DNA of 64,000 nt from positions 1,332,001-1,396,000 of the forward strand of contig NZ_CP133781.1 of NCBI RefSeq assembly GCF_034350045.1. Reading direction: 5' to 3'. The notes beneath the pieces are model-generated. The model had not been told where the DNA came from, did no database searches, and was given only the letters and a program-made list of their open reading frames with translations. This DNA is from Pseudomonas sp. CCI4.2. Lineage in GTDB: Bacteria; Pseudomonadota; Gammaproteobacteria; Pseudomonadales; Pseudomonadaceae. A program made the translations under genes and the position numbers. Every line of letters starts with the position of its first letter. Position 1 is the first letter of the stretch. Shown in pieces: positions 9,281 through 17,098 of this stretch.

Positions 9281-9310
9281 CCCCCACAGATTCAGAAACA
9301 TCTGTGGGGG
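9281..9310. repeat. perfect inverted repeat, 10-bp arms
   Basis: CCCCCACAGA, a 10-base loop, then TCTGTGGGGG. It lies 37 bases beyond the stop of the zinc-ribbon gene on the minus strand. There is no T tract on either strand, so it is not a classical terminator. It may stabilise the mRNA 3' end of the prlC operon or be another REP-type palindrome. Confidence 0.6.
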
Positions 9311-9346
9311 GATTCATTCGCGGGAGGCGTGACGCGGAGGTTTTGA

Positions 9347-9634
9347 CTAGCTCGGATCAACCGGCTTTTTCAGCTTTGGATTAGGGAAAAACTGCACGCC
9401 CTGCACCTTTGGATCAGCCACTTTAATCGGCGCCGTATTGACCCGCGTGCCCAGCTCCTTGGGCACCGACAAGCCTTGCTCGTTGAGTGTGTCGCAGTAG
9501 CCGCAGCTCACGCATTCGCGGTGAGGAACGTCGTTCTCGCTCCACATCATCAACTTGTCCGGCTCGCTGCACGCCGGGCAAACTGCCCCGGCGATGAAGC
9601 GTCTTTTGGTAATGGTAACGGGTGTATCAGTCAT
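9347..9634 (-). CDS. YheV-family putative zinc-ribbon protein
   Basis: A 95-residue protein with two metal-binding pairs, CPAC (residues 19-22) and CVSCGYC (about 41-47), matching the YheV/DUF2387 group of putative metal-binding proteins. Its ATG overlaps the prlC stop by four bases, so it is translationally coupled to oligopeptidase A, an association also known from enterobacteria (prlC-yheV-like order varies). The molecular role is unknown. The lysine- and proline-rich tail (KLKKPVDPS) is not informative. Confidence 0.85.
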   Translation of the reverse strand: MTDTPVTITKRRFIAGAVCPACSEPDKLMMWSENDVPHRECVSCGYCDTLNEQGLSVPKELGTRVNTAPIKVADPKVQGVQFFPNPKLKKPVDPS

Positions 9635-11682
9635 GCTGCCGCTTCCTCACTCAAGCCTGAATGGCGCAACAGTGCGTCGATCGACGGTTCACGTCCGCGG
9701 AAGTCGACAAACAGCACCATCGGCGCCTGTGAACCGCCACGCGCCAGGATGGCGTTACGGAACGCGCGGCCGGTTTCGGCGTTGAACACACCGTCTTCTT
9801 CGAACTTGGAAAAGGCATCGGCCGACAGCACTTCCGCCCATTTGTAGCTGTAATAACCCGCCGCATAACCGCCGGCGAAGATGTGCGCGAAGCTATTAGG
9901 GAAGCGGTTGTAAGCAGGCGGACGCATCACTGACACTTCGTCGCGAATGTTTTCCAATACCTGCGCCACGGTGCGGCCATCGCCGTGAGTTGCATGCAGT
10001 TCGAAGTCGAACAGCGAGAATTCCAGCTGACGAACCATCATCAGCCCGGACTGGAAGTTTTTCGCGGCGAGCATTTTTTCCAGCAAATCCTGGGGCAGTG
10101 CTTCGCCGGTCTGGTAATGCGCGGAAATCAGCGCCAAGCCTTCAGGCTCCCAGCACCAGTTCTCCATAAACTGGCTAGGCAACTCCACCGCATCCCACGC
10201 CACACCGTTAATACCGGACACGCCGGCGTGTTCAACGCGGGTCAGCAAATGGTGCAGGCCATGGCCAAATTCGTGGAACAGGGTGGTCACTTCATCGTGG
10301 GTCAACAACGCAGGCTTACCGCCGACGGCTGGGGTGAAGTTGCACACCAGATTCGCCACCGGGCTTTGCAGCCGGCCTTCGGCGGTGCGACGACGATCAC
10401 GGGCGCCGTCCATCCAGGCGCCACCACGCTTGTTGGCACGTGCGTAGAGGTCGAAGAAGAACCGCCCGACGTGCTGGCCATTCTCTTTGATTTCGAACAG
10501 GCGAACATCTGGGTGCCAGGTGTCGAACCCTTTCTGTTCGGTGATTTCGATCCCGTACAGACGCTGCACAATCGCAAACAGGCCGCTCAGCACGTTGTCG
10601 ATGGGGAAGTAGGCGCGCAGGGTTTCCTGGGAAACGCTGTAGCGCTGCTCACGGAGTTTTTCCCCGTAGAACCCGCTGTCCCAGCTTTGCAGGTCGTCGC
10701 AACCTTGCTCCGCCGCATAAGCCTTGAGCTGCTGCAGGTCCTGAATGGCAAACGGCTTGCTGCGTTTGGCCAGATCACGCAAGAAGCTCAGCACCTGATC
10801 GCTGGACTCGGCCATCTTGGTCGCCAGGCTCAGCTCGGAGAAACTGGCGAAACCCAACAGCTGAGCCAATTCACGACGCAGGTCGAGGATCTGTTCCATG
10901 ACCGGACCGTTGTCGTTCTGACCGGCATTCGGGCCTTGGTCCGACGCACGGGTGCAGTACGCCGCGTAAAGCTCTTCGCGCAGGGCCCGGTCTTCGGCGT
11001 AGGTCATCACCGCGAAGTAGCTCGGGAATTCCAGAGTAATCAGGTAACCGTCGAGGTCTTTGGCGTTGGCTGCTGCAGCCATTTGCGCTTTGGCCGAGTC
11101 GGTCAAGCCGGCGAGGGCTGCTTCGTCGGTGACGTGTTTGGTCCAGGCCTGAGTCGCGTCGAGCAATTGGTTCGAAAAATGGCTGCCCAACTCGGACAAC
11201 TTGGCCTGCACCTCGGCATACCGCAGCTGCTGTTCTGGCGGCAAATCGATACCCGACAAACGGAAATCGCGCAGCGAATGCTCAAGGATGGTCTTCTGCG
11301 CGACATCAAAGCCCGCCGCTTCAGGACCATTGGCCAACGACTCAAAGGCCTGAAACAATTCGCGGTTCTGGCCCATCTCGGTGGAATAGGCGCTCAATGC
11401 GGGCAGGCAAGACTCGTAAGCCTCGCGCAATTGGGCGCTGTTGCACACGGCATTGAGGTGGCTGACCGGGCTCCAGGCGGCGCCCAGACGGTCGTTGAGT
11501 TCGTCCATCGCCAGAATCAGCCCAGCCCAGGTCGGCTGTTTAGCTTGGGTGACGAGGAGCTCGGCAATCGCACTACGGTTGTCGGCAAGAATCTGATCAA
11601 TCGCCGGTTTGACGTGCTCGGCACGAATCGCGGAGAACGGTGGCAGGTCATACGGTTGCAAAAGAGGGTTGTTCGCGCTCAC
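9631..11682 (-). CDS. prlC: oligopeptidase A (M3 zinc metallopeptidase)
   Basis: This cytoplasmic peptidase degrades short peptides, including cleaved signal peptides. The 683-residue protein has the thimet-oligopeptidase zinc motif HEFGH within TLFHEFGHGLHHLL, the downstream zinc-ligand region, and the M3 C-terminal block FPNSFAHIFAGGYAAGYYSY. A longer frame starts at 11748, but the family N-terminus SANNPLL begins at GTG 11682, which has AAGG about 9 bases upstream. It is the first gene of the pair with the YheV-like protein and is divergent from the gamma-carbonic anhydrase gene across 103 bases. A 567-codon frame on the opposite strand is a shadow. Confidence 0.96.
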   Translation of the reverse strand: MSANNPLLQPYDLPPFSAIRAEHVKPAIDQILADNRSAIAELLVTQAKQPTWAGLILAMDELNDRLGAAWSPVSHLNAVCNSAQLREAYESCLPALSAYSTEMGQNRELFQAFESLANGPEAAGFDVAQKTILEHSLRDFRLSGIDLPPEQQLRYAEVQAKLSELGSHFSNQLLDATQAWTKHVTDEAALAGLTDSAKAQMAAAANAKDLDGYLITLEFPSYFAVMTYAEDRALREELYAAYCTRASDQGPNAGQNDNGPVMEQILDLRRELAQLLGFASFSELSLATKMAESSDQVLSFLRDLAKRSKPFAIQDLQQLKAYAAEQGCDDLQSWDSGFYGEKLREQRYSVSQETLRAYFPIDNVLSGLFAIVQRLYGIEITEQKGFDTWHPDVRLFEIKENGQHVGRFFFDLYARANKRGGAWMDGARDRRRTAEGRLQSPVANLVCNFTPAVGGKPALLTHDEVTTLFHEFGHGLHHLLTRVEHAGVSGINGVAWDAVELPSQFMENWCWEPEGLALISAHYQTGEALPQDLLEKMLAAKNFQSGLMMVRQLEFSLFDFELHATHGDGRTVAQVLENIRDEVSVMRPPAYNRFPNSFAHIFAGGYAAGYYSYKWAEVLSADAFSKFEEDGVFNAETGRAFRNAILARGGSQAPMVLFVDFRGREPSIDALLRHSGLSEEAAA

Positions 11683-11785
11683 GGTTAAGCACCTTGGCTT
11701 GAGGAAACATGGGCCCATCTTAATTACAATCGACGCCGACCGCAGCACTCAGACCCATCTATCACTCCTAAAGAAGGAAGCTATC

Positions 11786-12334
11786 GTGACTATTCGACCG
11801 TTTCAGGGCCACGCGCCGGCGCTTGCCGAACGTGCATTTGTCGACCGATCCGCCGTCGTGATAGGTGATGTCGAGATTGGCGCTGACAGCTCGGTCTGGC
11901 CGCTGACGGTGATTCGCGGTGACATGCACCGCATCCGCATCGGGGCGCGCACCAGTGTTCAAGACGGCTGCGTGCTGCACATTACCCACGCAGGTCCCTT
12001 CAACCCGGACGGCTTTCCATTGCTGATTGGCGACGAAGTGACCATCGCCCACAAGGTCATGCTGCACGGCTGCACAGTCGGTAATCGCATTTTGATTGGT
12101 ATGGGCAGCATCGTGATGGACGGCGCGGTGGTTGAGGACGACGTGATCATCGGCGCAGGCAGCCTGGTGCCGCCGGGCAAGCGATTGGCCAGTGGTTTTT
12201 TGTACGTTGGCAGTCCGGTCAAACAGGTTCGCGCACTGACCGAAAAAGAACGTGCGTTCTTTAGTTACAGCGCTGGCAACTACGTGAAGCTCAAGGATCA
12301 ACACTTGGCCGAAGGCTATGACCAGCCGAGTTAA
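11786..12334 (+). CDS. gamma-carbonic anhydrase-like hexapeptide protein
   Basis: A 182-residue left-handed beta-helix protein of the YrdA/PaaY/CaiE group. Repeated hexapeptides run through residues ~20-130 (IGDVEIGADSSVW, IGARTSVQDG, IGDEVTIAHKV, IGMGSIVMDGAVV). Candidate zinc histidines lie in HITHAG, IAHKVMLHGC. The GTG at 11786 is used rather than upstream codons because GAAGGAAG is 6 bases before it and the family N-terminus starts here. Members bind zinc and trimerise; carbonic anhydrase activity varies. With the enzyme at 874-1581, the window encodes two unrelated carbonic anhydrase folds. The HAD gene follows after 30 bases, probably in one operon. Confidence 0.92.
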   Translation: MTIRPFQGHAPALAERAFVDRSAVVIGDVEIGADSSVWPLTVIRGDMHRIRIGARTSVQDGCVLHITHAGPFNPDGFPLLIGDEVTIAHKVMLHGCTVGNRILIGMGSIVMDGAVVEDDVIIGAGSLVPPGKRLASGFLYVGSPVKQVRALTEKERAFFSYSAGNYVKLKDQHLAEGYDQPS

Positions 12335-12364
12335 CATTCCGTACAGGCTACTTTTAGGATTTCC

Positions 12365-13009
12365 ATGCACTACCAAACTATTTTGTTCGACCTCGACGGC
12401 ACCTTGACCGACCCACGCTTGGGTATTACCCGCTCGATCCAGTTTGCTTTGGGCCGCCTGGGCATAGACGAACCTGACCTGAGCAAGCTTGAGCACTTCA
12501 TCGGACCGCCGTTGTTGCAAGCGTTCATGCAGTTTTACGGGTTCGATGAGGCAAAGGCCTGGGAGGCGGTGGGGTTTTATCGCGAGCGGTTCAGGGTCAC
12601 CGGGCTGTATGAGAATCGGGTGTTTGATGGCGTGGTGGAGCTGCTGGAAACCCTCGCCAGTCAAGATCGGCAGCTGTACATAGCGACCTCAAAACCGTCG
12701 GAGTTTGCCAGGGAAATCGCCCGGCATTTTGACTTCGCCAAACACTTCAAGGTGATTTACGGCAGCGAGTTCGACGGTACGCGTACTGACAAGGTTGAAC
12801 TGATCGGTTATTTGATGAGCGAAGAACGGCTCGATCCCAAACAGACGTTGATGATTGGTGACCGTAAACACGATTTGATCGGCGGTAAACGTAATGGTTT
12901 GGATGTGGCGGCGGTGGGGTATGGGTTTGGCAGTCATGAAGAATTGACTGCGGAGCTACCGACGTACCACTTTGCGACGTTAGCGGAGTTGCACCGGGCA
13001 TTTCTGTAG
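12365..13009 (+). CDS. HAD-superfamily hydrolase, phosphoglycolate-phosphatase-like
   Basis: A 214-residue HAD phosphatase. Motif I is FDLDGTLTD (nucleophile Asp9, acid/base Asp11), motif II the Ser/Thr of ATSKP, and motifs III/IV the Lys region and GDRKHDLIGG. The cap resembles Gph/PpaX-type enzymes, but the substrate (phosphoglycolate, pyrophosphate or another small phosphate ester) cannot be read from sequence. ATG 12365 lies 30 bases after the carbonic anhydrase stop. The stop codon TAG is provided by a REP element (CTGTAGGAGC at 13004), so the insertion may have reset the C-terminus. Confidence 0.9.
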   Translation: MHYQTILFDLDGTLTDPRLGITRSIQFALGRLGIDEPDLSKLEHFIGPPLLQAFMQFYGFDEAKAWEAVGFYRERFRVTGLYENRVFDGVVELLETLASQDRQLYIATSKPSEFAREIARHFDFAKHFKVIYGSEFDGTRTDKVELIGYLMSEERLDPKQTLMIGDRKHDLIGGKRNGLDVAAVGYGFGSHEELTAELPTYHFATLAELHRAFL

Positions 13010-13061
13010 GAGCCTACTGGTTGGCAAGACTGAAATTGCCTCGCCAACAAGTTGGCTACAG
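13004..13061. repeat. REP-type palindrome (TGTAGGAGC family)
   Basis: CTGTAGGAGCCTACTGGTTGG is opposed by CGCCAACAAGTTGGCTACAG. It lies between the convergent HAD and aminopeptidase genes. Its first bases overlap the HAD stop codon. It belongs to the same family as the elements at 22271 and 28512. Confidence 0.75.
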
Positions 13062-13077
13062 AGGATTGCGAAAGCGT

Positions 13078-14139
13078 TCATGAGCGACCCATCAATTTCC
13101 GCAACGCCGCTTTACGCTGTTCTATCGGTAAACCCCCTAGCCTTTCGACCTCGCGGTAAAACGCTGGCCAATCACCGTTGACCTGCTTGTACAGCGCGGC
13201 AAAGGCGGGTACCCACTGGTCATACAATCCAAAGGGCAGCAGTTTGGCGTTGTTCATGGGCGCGTTGATCCAAGGGTCATAGCGGTGATCGCCGGCCCAT
13301 TGACTGTCGCGCATCTGCCGATAGTCACTGCGCAGCCGTTCGAACTCCGCCGCTTTACGCTCGCGCATCACCTCGGCCAGCAACGGCTGGGCGTAGAGCT
13401 TTTTCAAGCGTTCCCGTGCGCCTAGAACCAGTTGGGTAAATTGCTCACGTTGCTCCGAGTCCGACTGTTTTTCCGGAGGCAGACCACGCGCCACGCGCCA
13501 TTGGCGGCCACCTTCCTGCTCGACGAAGTTAGCGTAAGACTCGTTAAATTCAGAATCGTCCTTCACGTAAAACAGCTGATGCGCCAGCTCATGAAAGATC
13601 AGAGCTGCCAGTCGCTCATCACCCCAATGCAACATCGAACTGATGATCGGGTCGTCGAACCAGCCCAGCGTCGAGTAGGTTTCAACGCCGCTCATATAGA
13701 CGTCTTTCCCTGCCAGCCGCTGCACCGCCGCCTCGCCCCGAGCGTCGTCAGGATTGTAATAGCCTCGATACGCCACGCAGCCCGCAATGGGGAAACACTG
13801 GCTCACCGCCTCCAGGGAAAACTCATCGGTGGCGAACACGTTCCACACCACGTAAGGCCGCCCGATATCCACATACAGCCGATAACTGCGGTTATCCGGT
13901 AGATGCAGCTGACGGCTGGCAAACACCCGCGCCTGTTGCGATTTGATCAAATGTTCGCGTAGCGTCGGGTCGCTGTGAGGATCGGCAATAATCGTCGCCA
14001 CCGGTTCCCGCTCATGGAGCAAACGCAGCTGCCCGCTGGCCAGTTGACCGTAGTAATCAAGACTCACGCAGCCGCCGAGGAGCAACACAGCGAGCAGCGC
14101 AATGCCACGGCAAAGAAACAGCGGGACGTGTCGAATCAT
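13078..14139 (-). CDS. putative aminopeptidase lipoprotein (Aminopep/PF10023-type)
   Basis: A 353-residue lipoprotein. The signal peptide ends in the lipobox LLGGC, lipidating Cys24 or thereabouts. A zinc-peptidase motif HELAHQ occurs mid-protein (LIFHELAHQLFYVKDD), with a downstream Glu in FNESYANFVEQEG, as in gluzincins. This matches the family annotated as predicted aminopeptidase in proteobacteria. It should be anchored in the outer or inner membrane facing the periplasm; the substrate is unknown. It is divergent from the small lipoprotein gene at 14235. Confidence 0.9.
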   Translation of the reverse strand: MIRHVPLFLCRGIALLAVLLLGGCVSLDYYGQLASGQLRLLHEREPVATIIADPHSDPTLREHLIKSQQARVFASRQLHLPDNRSYRLYVDIGRPYVVWNVFATDEFSLEAVSQCFPIAGCVAYRGYYNPDDARGEAAVQRLAGKDVYMSGVETYSTLGWFDDPIISSMLHWGDERLAALIFHELAHQLFYVKDDSEFNESYANFVEQEGGRQWRVARGLPPEKQSDSEQREQFTQLVLGARERLKKLYAQPLLAEVMRERKAAEFERLRSDYRQMRDSQWAGDHRYDPWINAPMNNAKLLPFGLYDQWVPAFAALYKQVNGDWPAFYREVERLGGLPIEQRKAALRKLMGRS

Positions 14140-14234
14140 GCCTGGGCCTTAATGTCTTAATTGAACCAGCGTTATGCCGGACAGCGCACCCCGGACGCAA
14201 CTATCATCGACACCTGTTCGATACGGAGCCTCTC

Positions 14235-14648
14235 ATGCGTCAGCCATTATTGATTACTCTGTTGTTAGCCCTCTCTGGCTGCGCAATTCCGCCCGTGCCA
14301 CCGGTCGATGCGCAACAGGCGTGGGTCGAGATGTTCACCTACACCGGCAATCTGGTGATGGCTGACAAGCTCGACGGCAAGCGTTGGGGGGATGGTCGTT
14401 ACTTTCAGGTGCAGCCTGGCAGTCATGAATTGCAGGTGCGATTTGATTATGAAGCCAGCGGCGTTGGGTTCAGCGGTTTTGACGACGTAGCGGACCGCAC
14501 CTGTTACATCGTCTTGCACTACGACCACTTTGCGCCAGGGCAACGTTATCGCTTCGAGGCACGTAATGCAGGCATCACCGTCAGTGGCCGTCTGTATGAC
14601 GCGCAACACCAAACCGTGGCCCAAGATCGCGAAGTGACTTGTCTTTGA
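14235..14648 (+). CDS. small lipoprotein of unknown function
   Basis: A 137-residue protein with a lipoprotein signal (ALSGC lipobox) and a compact beta-rich body. It ends with CL, and a further Cys in DRTCYIVL could pair with it. There is a good RBS (ACGGAG) before ATG 14235. I do not recognise a domain name; similar proteins sit beside the DUF1161 gene in other pseudomonads as far as I recall. Its stop abuts the stop of the convergent DUF1161 gene without a spare base, so the two mRNAs must overlap at their 3' ends. Confidence 0.85.
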   Translation: MRQPLLITLLLALSGCAIPPVPPVDAQQAWVEMFTYTGNLVMADKLDGKRWGDGRYFQVQPGSHELQVRFDYEASGVGFSGFDDVADRTCYIVLHYDHFAPGQRYRFEARNAGITVSGRLYDAQHQTVAQDREVTCL

Positions 14649-14882
14649 TTACTTGTCGTTGCGCTGATAAATAATTTTTCGGCTACCGTTTTCGCAGGTG
14701 CCGACAACCATGTTTTGGTCGTGGACTTCCTCATTGGAGACAATTTCCAGCGTGTAGGAAGTTATGTTTTTGGCTTGAATCTGAGCTTCAATTTCATCCT
14801 TGAGTTCGTCGCACGGCTTGGGTGCCGCCATGGCAGTTGCGGCAGATGACGTGCAGATAATAGCTAAAACGATGCGTTTCAT
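14649..14882 (-). CDS. DUF1161 family periplasmic protein, paralogue 1
   Basis: A 77-residue exported protein with a signal peptide ending AMA-AP. The mature domain has two cysteines (PCDEL and VGTCENG), probably a disulfide, and ends IIYQR. RBS AAGGAG precedes the ATG. It is paralogous to the product at 17099-17323, with the same signal-peptide layout, C-D-(E/D)-L-K start and VGTC...G.(R/K).I(I/V)Y.R end. Function unknown; the family is common in Pseudomonas. Confidence 0.88.
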   Translation of the reverse strand: MKRIVLAIICTSSAATAMAAPKPCDELKDEIEAQIQAKNITSYTLEIVSNEEVHDQNMVVGTCENGSRKIIYQRNDK

Positions 14883-14993
14883 AGTCGACTCCTTCGATTT
14901 AACGCCCAGAGTACTGCGTTATCGCCCCATGGAAAGCGTGAAGTCGAATCAAGACCCCGCGCAGACGGCTGCGCGAGGTCGGGCATCCATCGG

Positions 14994-15425
14994 TTAGCTA
15001 ACCAACGTTGCATCCAGCGTAATAGTCGCATTCAACACTTTGGAGACCGGGCAGCCTTCTTTGGCTTTCTTGGTCAGCTCGTCGAACTGCGCTTGAGTGG
15101 CGTTGGGGATTTTCGCCTTCAGGGTCAGGTGTATCGCGGTGATATCAAAGCCGCCTGCGGATTGCTCCAGGGTCACCGCAGCTTCGGTGTCGATGCTGTC
15201 GGCTTTCAGGCCAGCGCCTTCCAGAATCATCGACAGCGCCATAGAGAAGCAGCCGGCATGCGCCGCGCCAATCAGTTCTTCGGGGTTGGTGCCCTTGCCG
15301 CCTTCAAATCGGGCTTTGAAGCCGTAAGGTGCTTTGTTCAGTACGTTTGTTTCGGTGGAGATGCTGCCAATACCGCTTTTCAGATCGCCTTCCCAGTGGG
15401 CCGATGCTTTTTTAACGATGCTCAT
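14994..15425 (-). CDS. osmC: OsmC-type peroxiredoxin
   Basis: A 143-residue OsmC/Ohr-family thiol peroxidase that reduces organic hydroperoxides. The catalytic cysteine pair is visible in HAGCFSMAL (about residue 58) and EGCPVSKVL (about 124). The ATG has AGGAG 6-7 bases upstream. The N-terminal AHWEGDLKSGIGSISTE and the GTNPEELIGAAHAG block mark OsmC rather than Ohr. In Pseudomonas, osmC is induced by osmotic stress and stationary phase. The 247-base region to the divergent monooxygenase gene would hold both promoters. Confidence 0.93.
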   Translation of the reverse strand: MSIVKKASAHWEGDLKSGIGSISTETNVLNKAPYGFKARFEGGKGTNPEELIGAAHAGCFSMALSMILEGAGLKADSIDTEAAVTLEQSAGGFDITAIHLTLKAKIPNATQAQFDELTKKAKEGCPVSKVLNATITLDATLVS

Positions 15426-15672
15426 GGTTTCTCCTCATGAATGTCATGAACGCGTGCGAGACGGTTCGCACAGTGACTAGAGTTCTGAGGAGTGTAGGCT
15501 TTACAAAGTTCAACTGAAGGACAAGTCCTACTGTTTTAGTAGGATATCTATACGCCAGCTATTGAAACAAAAAAATACGCCCATATTTTCATACAGGTTA
15601 TGGTGGGCTCTGATCGCCCTTGGACGTCATGGGCCAAACCTGCACGGCACACTCCAGAGGCTATTAGGGCTT

Positions 15673-16674
15673 ATGAAACGTTTAGCAGATGTCAAAATCT
15701 CTACCCTCGACTTGGTGCCAGTGCGCCAGGACGCTGGCCCAGCGCAGTCGCTGCGCAATTCACTGGATTTGGCACAGCATGTCGAGAAGCTCGGCTATAA
15801 CCGTTTTTGGGTAGCTGAGCACCACAACATGGACGGCATCGCCAGCTCCGCGACCTCAGTACTCATCGGCTATTTGGCCGGCGGCACTTCGACCATCCGC
15901 GTCGGCGCTGGGGGCGTCATGTTGCCCAATCACGCACCGCTGGTGATCGCAGAACAATTCGGCACCCTTGCCAGCTTGTATCCCGGTCGTATCGATTTAG
16001 GACTGGGCCGCGCGCCAGGTTCGGATCAAATGACCGCTCGCGCCTTGCGCCGCGAACGCTCTGGCAGCGCAGACGACTTCCCGGAAGACGTGACTGAATT
16101 GCTGCGTTATCTCGGTCCGCGTACACCGGATCAACGGGTCATCGCGGTGCCGGGTACTGGCACCAACGTGCCAGTCTGGTTGTTGGGTTCGAGCTTGTTC
16201 AGCGCACAACTGGCCGGCGAGCGCGGTTTGCCTTACGCCTTTGCATCGCATTTCGCACCGCGCTATATGCACGAAGCGATTCGGGTCTACCGCGCCCATT
16301 TCAAGCCGTCGATCTACTTGGACGAACCCTACGTGATGCTGGGCGTACCGTTGGTGGCCGCTGATACTGACGAGCACGCTGACTACTTGGCGACCTCGCT
16401 GTATCAGCGGATTCTTTCGCTGATGCGCGGCCAAAGCCTGGTTCAAAAAGCACCGGTGAAAAGTATGGAAGGCCTGTGGTTGCCCCACGAACGTGAAGCC
16501 GTGGCGGATTTTCTCGGGTTGGCGATGGTCGGCAGCGCATTGAAAATCCGCGCCAAGCTTGAAGTGTTGGTCGAACAGACCCAGGCCGATGAACTGATCT
16601 TTACCTGCGACATGTACGAACACGCCGATCGATTGCGTTCGTACGAGATTTTGGCGCAGACGGTACTTGGCTAA
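15673..16674 (+). CDS. LLM-class (luciferase-like) flavin oxidoreductase
   Basis: A 333-residue bacterial-luciferase-like TIM-barrel protein. Diagnostic blocks are [71 protein letters not shown]. They place it in the group of single-component alkanal-monooxygenase-like proteins (E. coli YhbW type). An upstream TTG-initiated frame at 15562 exists, but the conserved N-terminus begins at ATG 15673; its RBS is weak. The natural substrate is unknown. It is followed by REP doublets and a bidirectional terminator. Confidence 0.9.
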   Translation: MKRLADVKISTLDLVPVRQDAGPAQSLRNSLDLAQHVEKLGYNRFWVAEHHNMDGIASSATSVLIGYLAGGTSTIRVGAGGVMLPNHAPLVIAEQFGTLASLYPGRIDLGLGRAPGSDQMTARALRRERSGSADDFPEDVTELLRYLGPRTPDQRVIAVPGTGTNVPVWLLGSSLFSAQLAGERGLPYAFASHFAPRYMHEAIRVYRAHFKPSIYLDEPYVMLGVPLVAADTDEHADYLATSLYQRILSLMRGQSLVQKAPVKSMEGLWLPHEREAVADFLGLAMVGSALKIRAKLEVLVEQTQADELIFTCDMYEHADRLRSYEILAQTVLG

Positions 16675-16688
16675 CCGCTGCAAACCCC

Positions 16689-16775
16689 GTGGGACCGAAT
16701 TCATTCGCGAATGCCGTAACGCGGTGTATCTGAAAAAAACCGCGCCGCCTGCTTCCCGAATGAATTCGGTCCCAC
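16689..16775. repeat. REP doublet, GTGGGACCGAATTCATTCGC family
   Basis: GTGGGACCGAATTCATTCGC is opposed by CGAATGAATTCGGTCCCAC, with a ~45-base loop. The same family occurs at 21812-21888; when one copy is reverse-complemented the two share the arms and the loop segment GATACACCGC. Confidence 0.85.
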
Positions 16776-16816
16776 AGATGTCCTTGTTTGTACATTTGGA
16801 GGAGCTGCCGAAGTCG

Positions 16817-16925
16817 CTGTGGGAGTTCGCTTGCCAACGAAAGCGTCAATGCAGGCAATCCAGGTTTCAAGTCGATATCAGCGGCGTGACTACGGGCCTC
16901 TTCGCAGGCAAGCCTACTCCCACAG
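16817..16925. repeat. REP doublet (REPIN), copy 2
   Basis: CTGTGGGAGTTCGCTTGCCA is opposed by GGCAAGCCTACTCCCACAG, 109 bases overall. It is the inverted counterpart of 9018-9125 and matches it along the entire length, including the unpaired middle. Confidence 0.85.
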
Positions 16926-17052
16926 TATCGGCTTCGCAGCTTCTACAGCTACACGGTGTTTGCTGCGACAACGCGTTGACGGACCACCTCAGGGCATGAA
17001 TAAATTCGGTCCAACAGCCTGCACAGACCCATGAAAGTCCAAAAATATGTAT

Positions 17053-17084
17053 AAAAAAACCGACGCCCTGGGCGTCGGTTTTTG
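17053..17084. terminator. bidirectional intrinsic terminator
   Basis: AAAAAACCGACGCCC / GGGCGTCGGTTTTT forms a strong stem with A and T tracts on both sides. It lies between the convergent monooxygenase and DUF1161 genes, 15 bases from the stop of the latter. Confidence 0.92.
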
Positions 17085-17098
17085 TTAAGCCTTAAACA

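Larger units (their letters stand above)
8666..9346. other. 681-base intergenic region with REP-type repeats
   Basis: No gene is supported here. It contains a REP half-element at about 8938, a full REP doublet at 9018-9125, another half-element at ~9226-9258 (CGCCAACACGTTGGCTCTACAGG), and a perfect 10-bp inverted repeat at 9281-9310. The part next to the dehydrogenase operon (8666-8900) should carry its promoter. The region marks one edge of the segment that appears inserted relative to the PAO1 gene order. Confidence 0.75.
16675..17098. other. 424-base intergenic region filled with REP elements
   Basis: No gene is supported; the short frames here are produced by the repeats. It holds two complete REP doublets (16689-16775 and 16817-16925), a half-element near 16997-17017 (GAATAAATTCGGTCCAACAG), and the terminator at 17053-17084. 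Confidence 0.8.

Noticed and set aside
9281..9310. Rho-independent terminator for the prlC operon
   Set aside because: The inverted repeat is perfect, but neither strand has a T tract after it, so it is listed only as an inverted repeat.
9985..11688. 567-codon open frame on the plus strand, antisense to prlC
   Set aside because: It mirrors the prlC codons, as usual for high-GC genes. Its translation has no recognisable domain, and prlC has its zinc motif and family length.
11768..12664. 298-codon open frame antisense to the gamma-carbonic anhydrase and HAD genes
   Set aside because: It overlaps two well-supported genes and shows no domain.
16601..17034. Several short open frames downstream of the luciferase-like gene
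   Set aside because: They are created by REP palindromes and carry no family features.
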